Shown in pieces: positions 14,582-22,070 of a DNA stretch of 64,000 nucleotides. The notes beneath the pieces were generated by a model. It ran no database searches, was not told the DNA's origin, and worked only from the letters and a program-made list of their open reading frames with translations. The translations under genes were made by a program, and so were the position numbers. Each line of letters starts with the position of its first letter. Positions within the stretch are counted from its first letter, which is position 1. This DNA is from Paenibacillus herberti (GTDB lineage Bacteria > Bacillota > Bacilli > Paenibacillales > Paenibacillaceae), in the NCBI RefSeq assembly GCF_002233675.1, contig NZ_NMUQ01000002.1, forward strand, positions 1,340,121-1,404,120, read 5' to 3'.

Positions 14582-15502
14582 TTAAGCTCGGAGGAGAGAC
14601 AGATCGAACTGCGGCACAAGACCTTCATTTGCAGCTCGGCCGAGAAGGGCTTCAACGGAATGGAACCCGTCCTCGCCAAGGGAGCGTGTAAATTTATTAA
14701 CGTATAGCTGAATATGGGAGCGGGCGACTTCTTGAGACATCTCTTGGGCGTATTGCTGCACATAGGCAGCGGAAGCCTCGGGATGTGCCCACGCATAATC
14801 GACAGAGGCTTGCGTCCAGCGGGTCAGAGCTTGGACATCCATGCCGCGCCTAGCGATGATGGCGCCGAGAGGGATCGGAAGTCCGGTATCGGCTTCCCAC
14901 CACGCGCCCATATCGGCCATCAGAGTCAGGCCGTAGTCCGGGTAGGTGAAGCGGGCTTCGTGGATGACGAGTCCGGCATCTACTTTGCCATCGCGTACGG
15001 CAGGCATGATTTCGTGAAAAGGCATGACCACAATATGCGGCAAGTCGCCGGGAATTTGCTGTGCTGCCCATAGGCGGAAGAGCATGTAGGCGGTGGATCG
15101 GTCGCTCGGTACAGCGACCGTCCGGCCGCTCAGCCAGGCCGGGTCCATGCCCGGCGCAGCAGCTCCGCTATGAGCATGGGCGGAACCGGCAGCAGGTCCG
15201 TCTGCGCTGTTGGCTGTTTCGCTTGAGCGTACAGCTCCACCGGCTGCCGTCAGCACCAGCGGTCCGCAGCCGCGTCCGAGTGCGCCGCCGCAAGGGATAA
15301 GCGCATAACGGTCCAGCACATAAGGGAGGGCGGCGTAGGATATTTTCATCACTTCGGGCCCTTCGCCTTTGGCGGCCCAGGCATTCGTGATGTCTATATC
15401 CGCATACGTGATGTCAAGCTCTGGCGCGCCTTCGATCAAGCCATGCGCCCACGCATGGAAAACGAATGTATCGTTTGGGCAGGGAGAATAAGCGATTTTC
15501 AT
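14582..15502 (-). CDS. mqnD: 1,4-dihydroxy-6-naphthoate synthase
   Basis: A 306-residue MqnD of the futalosine route to menaquinone, converting cyclic dehypoxanthine futalosine to 1,4-dihydroxy-6-naphthoate. Family marks are the start MKIAYSPCPNDTF, KISYAALPYVLDRYALI, GRTVAVPSDRSTA and GLVIHEARFTY. The fold is that of a periplasmic binding protein. Residues about 90-122 (SSETANSADG through AAAPGMDP) are a low-complexity insert not typical of the family. It overlaps mqnB by 4 bases, so the pair is coupled. The other mqn genes are not in this window. Confidence 0.93.
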   Translation of the reverse strand: MKIAYSPCPNDTFVFHAWAHGLIEGAPELDITYADIDITNAWAAKGEGPEVMKISYAALPYVLDRYALIPCGGALGRGCGPLVLTAAGGAVRSSETANSADGPAAGSAHAHSGAAAPGMDPAWLSGRTVAVPSDRSTAYMLFRLWAAQQIPGDLPHIVVMPFHEIMPAVRDGKVDAGLVIHEARFTYPDYGLTLMADMGAWWEADTGLPIPLGAIIARRGMDVQALTRWTQASVDYAWAHPEASAAYVQQYAQEMSQEVARSHIQLYVNKFTRSLGEDGFHSVEALLGRAANEGLVPQFDLSLLRA

Positions 15503-16224
15503 CGGATATCAAGCACCTCCGGTAAAATCATTCCCGTCCGCTCCAGCGCTGCCAGGGCGTCGCCGATGCGCCATGCATCGCGGTCCCGCGGCCCGACCGC
15601 GTTAGATATGGCGCGAATCTCCATCGCCTCGATGCCTTGCATCGAGGCAGCGGTCGCTACGCCATAACCTTCCATCGCCTCAGCTGCCGCGCCGGGAACC
15701 CGGCGTAACAGCTCGGCGGCAGTCTCAGCGCTGCCCGTCACCGTGGACAGCGTCAGCACCGGCGCCGCGGTCGCTTCCAGGCCACCGGCCCGCAGCGCCG
15801 CAGCAAGTTCCTCGGCGCGCGCGCGGTCCACCGGCACGCGCCACGAGCCGAAGCCCAGCTCATCCACGCTGGCAAAGCCCTGCGCGGTTTCCGCTCCGAG
15901 ATCGGCAGCTACGATCTCGCTCGCTACTACGACGGAGCCGATAGGCGCGGCTCCGGGGAAACCGCCGCCGATGCCTGCGCTGATGACATAGCGCAGCGAC
16001 GGCCCGCCGGCAATGGCTAGCGCCGTGCTGGCCGCCGCAGATGCCGGGCCTACGCCGCCGGCAACGACGATGCAGCGGCCGACACGCCGCAGCGGACCTT
16101 CAACCTCACCGCATACCTCGTTCGGCAACGCTTTGAGCAGCCCGCGTACGATAGCGTCGCGCTCGGCCTCAATGGCCGTAATGATTAGAATATATTGAAA
16201 TGGCAAATCCTTTTTTGATTTCAC
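15499..16224 (-). CDS. mqnB: Futalosine hydrolase
   Basis: A 241-residue nucleoside phosphorylase-fold hydrolase that removes hypoxanthine from futalosine. Typical motifs are ILIITAIEAERDAI, VVAGGVGPASAAAST, YVISAGIGGGFPG and AEAMEGYGVATAA. I place the start at GTG (MKSKKDLP) because GTGGAGGG stands 7 bases upstream; the longer ATG frame has no site. The ATGA overlap with mqnD supports joint expression and joint function. Confidence 0.92.
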   Translation of the reverse strand: MKSKKDLPFQYILIITAIEAERDAIVRGLLKALPNEVCGEVEGPLRRVGRCIVVAGGVGPASAAASTALAIAGGPSLRYVISAGIGGGFPGAAPIGSVVVASEIVAADLGAETAQGFASVDELGFGSWRVPVDRARAEELAAALRAGGLEATAAPVLTLSTVTGSAETAAELLRRVPGAAAEAMEGYGVATAASMQGIEAMEIRAISNAVGPRDRDAWRIGDALAALERTGMILPEVLDIR

Positions 16225-16408
16225 CAGACATCCCTCCACTGTTTCTAACGATACTCTTCCTACGGGCTTCATTCAAGATTAATGATGCCGATTATCACTT
16301 CGCTGTACTCAATGCTGCACAGATGGGGATCGAATTGTGATCGGTGAACATAGTTTTACTATTCATTTTAAGACCGGCCAAGAAATACCGGCCGCCCTAA
16401 ACAAATAA

Positions 16409-16455
16409 GGGGCTGTCCCGTAAGTCACCTAACGATGACTTACGGGACAGCCCCT
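16409..16455 (-). terminator. Long-stem terminator of the PadR operon
   Basis: A 19-bp perfect inverted repeat (GGGGCTGTCCCGTAAGTCA with its complement, loop 9) is followed on the minus strand by TTATTTGTTT. Confidence 0.85.
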
Positions 16456-16481
16456 AGATCCTTACATATGCAGCCCGAGGT

Positions 16482-17387
16482 TCACTTAGATTTCAGCGAA
16501 ATATTCCCCGAGGCCGTGCTAAGGTTGACCGGAACCTCTCCGGCGCCGAACTTGATCGTCTGCTCTCCGCCGTCCGTTTCTTCCTTGCCGCTCCAATCAT
16601 TGCGGAAATTACCGGACAATATCGAATACTGCACCGTTGCGGATGTCGGGGCTTTGTCTGTCAGCACGCTTATGTTGCCGCTTAAAGTGGAGGCTGAGAA
16701 TGGTTGGGTTAGCTCCTGAAGCTCCGCCTTGATGTTGCCGCTTGCTGTTTCAAGAGCCATGCTGCCTTCGACTTGGGATAGTTCAATATTGCCGCTGCTA
16801 AGCTGCGCCTTTAGATCGCCTGTACGACTATTGTCGATTTCAATACTGCCGGACCCACTTTCAATATTGGCTTGCTCTGTTATGATGCGGCTGAGTTCAA
16901 TATCTCCCGATCCAATTTGGATTTTTAGATCGCTGGTCTGAGTGGAGTCCATCTCGATGTCGCCGCTGCCGATATCAACCGAGATGGAGTCGAATTGGCG
17001 CTGGGGCAGCTCGATTTTCAAGCTAACCTCTAGAATGTTAATGCCGAATGAAAACCCGCTATCCTCTATGCCTTTAAAGGTAACGACGCCGTCGCTGCGG
17101 GTCAGCTTCAGTTGGATGTCGTCGCTGAATTTTTTGCTGGCGCGCCCCGTAAGCGAGGCGATAATGCGGTCCGGGTTGCTGCCTTTGACGATCTCGATAT
17201 CCATGCTCCCGGAGTCGAGCTTAAGACCAGTGATTTCGGCCGAATCCACTTCTTCCTTTTGATTGATCGTCACCGTACCGAAGTTAAGGAATTCTGAACG
17301 GTCCGAGTTGCCGAAAATATATCCGGCTCCTGCAACGCCAACTACCAAGAGGATGATTCCAAGCAGAACTAAATTTCGCATTCCCAT
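16482..17387 (-). CDS. DUF4097-family membrane-anchored beta-helix protein
   Basis: A 301-residue protein with an N-terminal membrane anchor or uncleaved signal (residues 3-25) and a long run of repeating strands (DIGSGDIEM, QIGSGDIELS, SGSGSIEID, LSSGNIELS, TASGNIKAEL, TLSGNISVLT), the pattern of the DUF4097/LiaG-type putative adhesin domain. It is the third gene of a PadR-DUF1700-DUF4097 operon, a frequent arrangement in Firmicutes of largely unknown function, often tied to envelope stress. AAGGAAGG precedes the start. Confidence 0.88.
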   Translation of the reverse strand: MGMRNLVLLGIILLVVGVAGAGYIFGNSDRSEFLNFGTVTINQKEEVDSAEITGLKLDSGSMDIEIVKGSNPDRIIASLTGRASKKFSDDIQLKLTRSDGVVTFKGIEDSGFSFGINILEVSLKIELPQRQFDSISVDIGSGDIEMDSTQTSDLKIQIGSGDIELSRIITEQANIESGSGSIEIDNSRTGDLKAQLSSGNIELSQVEGSMALETASGNIKAELQELTQPFSASTLSGNISVLTDKAPTSATVQYSILSGNFRNDWSGKEETDGGEQTIKFGAGEVPVNLSTASGNISLKSK

Positions 17388-17944
17388 CAGACTTTCCTTC
17401 CTTTCAACATCCTAGTGTTGGCTTGCAGATATTTAAGCGTAAGTCGGAGGAAGCCGCGTGTAAGCTTGTAGGCAGTTGCGCCGAGCAGCAGTCCAAGTCC
17501 GACCGTAATCATGGCGGCAAAAATGGCAAATTGGAATTCGAACGCATCGCCGAAATATCCCTCATAGAGGATGGGGAAGGCTGCAAGAACGAGCGCTACC
17601 GACACCGCCCACAGTGCGAACAACAAGCCCATTAAGGCGATGTAAGGGCCAAGCACGAACACCAGATTGAAAAAGCCGAGGCCAACCGCGGCGAACACCG
17701 CTCTCGATACGGAACGGAGGCTGCCGCCGGAGCTCTGAGCTTCGGCTACCCGGTGGCCGAGCAGCATCTCTTTGGCGATGAACCGCGGATCTCCCAGCTC
17801 TGCTGCGGCCTCTTCCTCGGATTGGCCATGCTCCGCTGCAAGCCGGAAATGCTCCTCGTAATCAAACATCCAATCCCTGCGGATCCGCTCCGGAACCGGG
17901 GAGAGATGAGTCCATAGCTCTTTCAAATACCGTTCCTTCGTCAT
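17387..17944 (-). CDS. DUF1700 (HAAS) domain membrane protein
   Basis: A 185-residue protein. The N-terminal ~60 residues (TKERYLKELWTHLSPVPERIRRDW, DYEEHF, ELGDPRFIAKEML) are the HAAS helical domain typical of DUF1700. Four hydrophobic segments follow between about residues 80 and 165. Its start overlaps the PadR stop (ATGA) and its stop overlaps the next start, so the three genes form one coupled operon. HAAS domains are thought to work with the adjacent PadR regulator. Confidence 0.9.
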   Translation of the reverse strand: MTKERYLKELWTHLSPVPERIRRDWMFDYEEHFRLAAEHGQSEEEAAAELGDPRFIAKEMLLGHRVAEAQSSGGSLRSVSRAVFAAVGLGFFNLVFVLGPYIALMGLLFALWAVSVALVLAAFPILYEGYFGDAFEFQFAIFAAMITVGLGLLLGATAYKLTRGFLRLTLKYLQANTRMLKGRKV

Positions 17945-18261
17945 CGCTCGACACCTTCCTTAATCAATTCGTCTACGGCTACCGAGAACATCCGCCATTC
18001 ACTGATAAGCGCCATGAGATGCGAATGTCCCTGTGGGGTGAGCCGGTAGTATTTGCGCGGTGGACCTTCCGGGGATTCTTGTAGATAGGTCGTGAAAAAT
18101 CCTTCCTGCGTCAGTCTATTCAGCAACGGATATACGCTGCCGACAGCAACCTCAAACTTGTTGGACATCGCGATGGCCAGCTCGTAGCCATAACGATCTT
18201 CCCACACGGTCAGAGCCAGCACGCATAAATCCAGAACGCCTTTTTTGAATTGAACATTCAT
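17941..18261 (-). CDS. PadR-family transcriptional regulator
   Basis: A 106-residue winged-helix regulator with the family pattern KGVLDLCVLALTVWEDRYGYEL, GSVYPLLNRLTQEGFF and RKYYRLTPQG. The second of two close ATG codons is chosen because TAGGAGC lies only 2 bases before the first. It heads its operon and probably represses it; a palindrome 100 bases upstream is a possible operator. Confidence 0.92.
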   Translation of the reverse strand: MNVQFKKGVLDLCVLALTVWEDRYGYELAIAMSNKFEVAVGSVYPLLNRLTQEGFFTTYLQESPEGPPRKYYRLTPQGHSHLMALISEWRMFSVAVDELIKEGVER

Positions 18262-18357
18262 TGGCATAGCTCCTATCTATTGCAAGGTATTCGATAATGT
18301 ATGATAGCAGACAATGATGAATACCATTCGATGTCCATAATATACCATCAAGCTATT

Positions 18358-18373
18358 CTATATTGCAATATAG
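18358..18373. promoter_or_regulatory. Perfect 16-bp palindrome, possible PadR operator
   Basis: CTATATTGCAATATAG is self-complementary. The half-site also appears near the PadR start as CTTGCAATAGATAG. Binding by PadR is inference from position only. Confidence 0.35.
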
Positions 18374-18398
18374 CGGAGCGGAAATATGTAAATGTAAG

Positions 18399-18560
18399 TA
18401 TTCAAAAAGGTCGCCATTCAGCACCGAGAAGGTTGTGAGAACCAGAAGAAGGAGGTTGGCAAACCTACATGAGCACCGGACTTCGAAGGTGAACACAAGA
18501 TTCGATGTCGAGTTCGCTTCCTGCTTTACTTCGTGATCAATGGGGGGCTTTTTGAACAAC
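18399..18560. repeat. ~160-bp element with terminal inverted repeats
   Basis: The left end TTCAAAAAGGTCGCCATT and the right end AATGGGGGGCTTTTTGAA are inverted copies with two to three mismatches. The interior (GAGAAGGTTGTGAGAACCAG and on) holds a 68-codon minus-strand frame without family features. The form is that of a short non-autonomous mobile or REP-like element. I recall similar intergenic sequence in other Paenibacillus genomes but cannot verify it here. Confidence 0.55.
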
Positions 18561-18617
18561 CTCTAAATGCCTAACATCTTAAAAAATCAAACCTCACCCC
18601 TGAAGTTCATGCATTGT

Positions 18618-18631
18618 TGAAAACGCTTTAT
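18618..18631 (+). promoter_or_regulatory. cre-like catabolite repression site
   Basis: TGAAAACGCTTTAT matches the CcpA box TGWAARCGYTWNCW except at one position, 45 bases before a sugar ABC binding-protein gene, a fitting place for carbon catabolite control. Confidence 0.4.
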
Positions 18632-18675
18632 CGGGGCATAATCGGGATATAACTTGGCAGGGGGGACTTGAACAG

Positions 18676-20076
18676 GTGGAAAAGCAAATCAGAAAGTCCG
18701 AAAAGAACGAATCCGCTAACCGTCGTCCATTGAAAAAAACGGCCCTTATCCTAACAGCTGGTGTATTGGCAGTTGGCCTCGCGGCTTGCGGCAGCAGCAA
18801 CAGTAACGGCGGCAACGAGTCGGCCAACAACTCCAGTGCTACTAATACGGGCGGCACATCCGGCGGCGACAGCGGCAAAAAAGTAACGATTACATTCCAG
18901 AACATTTATCCCGACGCGACTTCTCCGGCCAACAAGATGATGAAGGAGCTTGTCGCGCAATATGAAAAAGAAAATCCAAACATCAAAATCGAGCTTGATT
19001 CGCTTAATACCGACCAGCAGAAGCTGAAGCTCAAAACGCAGGCTGCTTCCAAGGAAGTGCCCGACATTACGATCGTTAATCCGGCTGCACAAATGAAACC
19101 GTTCGTCGACGCGGGTCTGCTCGCTCCGCTTAATGACATGCTGGATCAGAACGGCCTGAAGGACACCTTCCAAAAAGGTCTGCTCGACTACTACAGCTTC
19201 AACAACAACGTCTACGCCTTGCCGGACGGTAACAACATCGAGGTTGTTTATTACAACAAGGATCTGTTCGCGCAAGCGGGCATCACGGATGTGCCGAAAA
19301 CCTTCGACGAGATGTTAGAGGATGTCAAAGCGCTCAAGGCGAAGGGCATCACACCGATTGCCATCGGTGAGAAAGACACATGGACGGGTTCGTTCTTGTT
19401 CATGAATATCTTGCTCCGCACGAATGGTGGACCAGGCTTCCTGCAAGACGTGCTTGACGGCAAAAAGGACTTTAATGATCCAGCGTTCACGGAAGCGACC
19501 GACGCGTTCCAAGAGCTGGTGCAGGCCGGCGCGTTCCCTGAGGGCGCAACGTCCATCGACGCTAATGCAGGCGGCAACATTTTCAAAACGGGCAAAGCGG
19601 CTATGTTCATCATCGGCTCGTGGGAAACCGGCAATATCGATGCATCTAGCGTAGCGGGCAAAGTTGGGGCGTTCTCGTTCCCGACCGTCAACGGAAAAGG
19701 CGATGTGAATCAGTTCATGCTCGCTCCTGGCTCCGGCTTCGCGGTTAGCGCGAACAGCAAACATCTGCAAGAAACGAAGGATTTCCTGAACTTCTTCATG
19801 ACGAACTATCCGAAAAAGCAGTTCGAGCTGAAAAACGCAGTTGGCAGCGGCCAAATCATCGAAGGCGACTTCAAAGCGGCTGGTTACTCGGATCTGGCCA
19901 TCAACATTTTGGATATGTTCAAACAAGTTACCGGCGGCGATCTTGCGTTTGATAACACGATGAAACCAGCCGTCGCTCAGGCTCATCTGAGCAGTATCCA
20001 AAACCTGTTTGTTCAAAAGGTTGAATCCAAACAAGCAGCTAAGGAACATCAGGACGCTTTTGCAGCGAACAAATAA
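18676..20076 (+). CDS. Sugar ABC transporter substrate-binding lipoprotein (CUT1)
   Basis: A 466-residue extracytoplasmic solute-binding protein. The start is GTG with a G-rich site upstream; residues about 22-39 form a signal peptide ending in the lipobox LAAC, then an Asn/Ser/Gly linker. The mature part shows the family-1 binding-protein pattern (ITFQNIYPD, ENPNIKIE, LKTQAASKEVPDITIV, YALPDGNNIEVVYYNKDLF, AMFIIGSWETG). It is the first gene of a transporter locus with two permeases, then a YesM/YesN pair. The sugar cannot be named. A hairpin after it likely limits permease expression relative to this protein. Confidence 0.92.
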   Translation: MEKQIRKSEKNESANRRPLKKTALILTAGVLAVGLAACGSSNSNGGNESANNSSATNTGGTSGGDSGKKVTITFQNIYPDATSPANKMMKELVAQYEKENPNIKIELDSLNTDQQKLKLKTQAASKEVPDITIVNPAAQMKPFVDAGLLAPLNDMLDQNGLKDTFQKGLLDYYSFNNNVYALPDGNNIEVVYYNKDLFAQAGITDVPKTFDEMLEDVKALKAKGITPIAIGEKDTWTGSFLFMNILLRTNGGPGFLQDVLDGKKDFNDPAFTEATDAFQELVQAGAFPEGATSIDANAGGNIFKTGKAAMFIIGSWETGNIDASSVAGKVGAFSFPTVNGKGDVNQFMLAPGSGFAVSANSKHLQETKDFLNFFMTNYPKKQFELKNAVGSGQIIEGDFKAAGYSDLAINILDMFKQVTGGDLAFDNTMKPAVAQAHLSSIQNLFVQKVESKQAAKEHQDAFAANK

Positions 20077-20089
20077 AATCGGCCCACGC

Positions 20090-20129
20090 GGCAAGGACAT
20101 GATCTCCTGACAGAGGGGCTGTCCTTGCC
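20090..20129 (+). terminator. Intercistronic hairpin (partial attenuator)
   Basis: GGCAAGGACA pairs with TGTCCTTGCC; there is no long T run, so read-through into the permeases is expected. Confidence 0.65.
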
Positions 20130-20213
20130 ATTCGGCTCAGAACGGCTCAGAAGTCATAAGGGAATCGCGCTCGCGCGTTTCGGATCGCTTCTGTCGGAGG
20201 GAGTAGAGAAATC

Positions 20214-21107
20214 ATGAATGTGCTCAAAGTGCGCTGGTGGACGATCGGGATTTTCGTGCTGCCGTGTTTGCTGCTCTATATTATGATGGTATTCGTGCCA
20301 ATCGTCGTATCGGGATATAACAGCCTAATGCTCTGGGACGGCATCGGCCCGAACAAAACGTTTATCGGCTTGGAAAACTACAGGAACATCTTGTTCAATG
20401 ATCCATACTTCTGGCCTGCTGTTAAGCGCACATTGATGTACGCCGTTTTCTCCATGCTGGAAATTCCGGTCACGCTGCTGTTCGCGATTCTAATCAACCG
20501 TTACGTGCGTCGCGGCAATACGTTAGTATCAATCTACTTCATGCCGGTCATTCTCTCGGTCGTCATCATTGGCCAGCTATGGAAAACGATCTACAATCCG
20601 CTCGATATGGGCGGTATGATTAATGGAATTCTAAACTCCATTGGCATGGAAGAGCATATGACGGCTTGGTTGAGCTCGCCTAAGTTTGCCATGTACAGTC
20701 TGTATATTGTGTCGCTTTGGCAATACTTCGGTTACCATCTGTTGATTCAGTACACTGGTGTCCAGAATATCCCGACTGACATTTACGAGGCGGCCAAAAT
20801 CGACGGCGCGGATGGTTTTAAGGCAGACCGCTACATTACGCTGCCGCTCATCGTACCGGTGTTCAAAATTTCCATCGTGCTGGCGTTTATCGGGTCTCTG
20901 CAAGCGTTCGATCTTATTATGGTCATGACCGGAGGCGGTCCTGCGCATGCAACCGATGTTATCTCAACGCTCATGTACAACTCCACTTTCCAGGAATACA
21001 AGTACGGATACGGCAGTGCGCTGGCGATGACGCTCGTCATCATCTGTCTCGTATTTACCGTGCTGATCAATAGCGTTTTCAAGCGTGTCGAGAATAAGGT
21101 AAGCTGA
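20214..21107 (+). CDS. Sugar ABC transporter permease, MalF type
   Basis: A 297-residue membrane protein with six predicted helices. The cytoplasmic EAA loop that contacts the ATPase is IYEAAKIDGADGFKADRYITLPL at about residues 192-214. GGAGGGAG precedes the ATG. It pairs with the next gene to form the transport channel; no ATPase gene is in this operon, so a shared MsmX/UgpC-type ATPase encoded elsewhere is likely. Confidence 0.93.
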   Translation: MNVLKVRWWTIGIFVLPCLLLYIMMVFVPIVVSGYNSLMLWDGIGPNKTFIGLENYRNILFNDPYFWPAVKRTLMYAVFSMLEIPVTLLFAILINRYVRRGNTLVSIYFMPVILSVVIIGQLWKTIYNPLDMGGMINGILNSIGMEEHMTAWLSSPKFAMYSLYIVSLWQYFGYHLLIQYTGVQNIPTDIYEAAKIDGADGFKADRYITLPLIVPVFKISIVLAFIGSLQAFDLIMVMTGGGPAHATDVISTLMYNSTFQEYKYGYGSALAMTLVIICLVFTVLINSVFKRVENKVS

Positions 21108-21127
21108 GGAAAGGAGAGCATACATCT

Positions 21128-21952
21128 ATGGAATCCATCAAAAAAGGAGTCGTGTATCTTCTCCTGGCGGTTCTTGTCGTCACCCAGCTGTACCCGCTGC
21201 TCTGGCTAATTCTTTACTCCTTCAAGACGAATGAGGAGATTTTAAGCGGCAGCTTTTTCGCCCTTCCGCAGAATCCGCGATTCGCCAATTATACGGAGGC
21301 ATACGAGGCTGGGAATTACCTGCAGTATCTTTTCAATAGTGTATTCGTAACCGTAATTACAATGGTTGTCGTCATTATCTTGGCTTCAATGACCGCCTAT
21401 GCGATTTCTCGCTTTCGCTGGAAGTTGGCTCCCGTCGCCTTGCTCGTTTTTCTGCTCGGCCTGATGATTCCGATGCAGGCGACGCTGCTGCCGCTGATGA
21501 CCATGTTTAGCAAAATTGACATCCTCAACACCCGATGGTCGCTCATCCTGCCCTACATCGCTTTCCAAACGCCGGTGGCAATATTTATAATGAGCGGATT
21601 TATGAAGGGCATTCCGCATGAGATCGAGGAGTCAGCTTTCATGGACGGCGCGAGCGTGTACCGAATCTTCCGCAGCATTATTATGCCGATCTCGGTGCCG
21701 CCGATTATGACCGTGTGCATCTTGACGTTCATTAATATTTGGAATGAATACATCTTGGCGGCGACGTTCATTTCCTCTGAAAGGTTCAAGACGTTGCCGT
21801 TCGGCGTCAATAGCTTTGTCAGCCAATATGCCGTCAACTATGGCAATATCGGGGCTTTCCTCGTCATGGGCGCCATCCCGGTTATTCTTATCTACTTCAT
21901 CCTCTCTGAGCGGATTACGAAGGGCATGGTAGCTGGCGCTGTCAAAGGATAA
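21128..21952 (+). CDS. Sugar ABC transporter permease, MalG type
   Basis: A 274-residue, six-helix inner permease of the MalG subfamily. The EAA loop is IEESAFMDGASVYRIFRSIIMPI at about residues 167-189, and the C-terminus RITKGMVAGAVKG is the usual MalG tail. It follows its partner by 20 bases with GGAAAGGAG upstream. Function is uptake of an unknown sugar or oligosaccharide together with the upstream binding protein. Confidence 0.93.
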   Translation: MESIKKGVVYLLLAVLVVTQLYPLLWLILYSFKTNEEILSGSFFALPQNPRFANYTEAYEAGNYLQYLFNSVFVTVITMVVVIILASMTAYAISRFRWKLAPVALLVFLLGLMIPMQATLLPLMTMFSKIDILNTRWSLILPYIAFQTPVAIFIMSGFMKGIPHEIEESAFMDGASVYRIFRSIIMPISVPPIMTVCILTFINIWNEYILAATFISSERFKTLPFGVNSFVSQYAVNYGNIGAFLVMGAIPVILIYFILSERITKGMVAGAVKG

Positions 21953-21998
21953 TTTAATCGGTCTTGCATACTCGGCTTGACCAGCCCGGCATCATTCA

Positions 21999-22033
21999 CC
22001 CCGCCTTCCGCGCGCCGCGCATGGAAGGCGGGG
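21999..22033 (+). terminator. Hairpin after the permease genes
   Basis: An 11-bp perfect stem, CCCCGCCTTCC with GGAAGGCGGGG, precedes a short CTTTGCC tail. It may attenuate transcription into the two-component genes. Confidence 0.6.
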
Positions 22034-22070
22034 CTTTGCCGTCAATTCTAGTATGAGGTGGTGATGATCC

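Noticed and set aside
18353-18559. 68-residue minus-strand gene
   Set aside because: It lies inside an element with terminal inverted repeats, has no ribosome binding site I can support and no family features.
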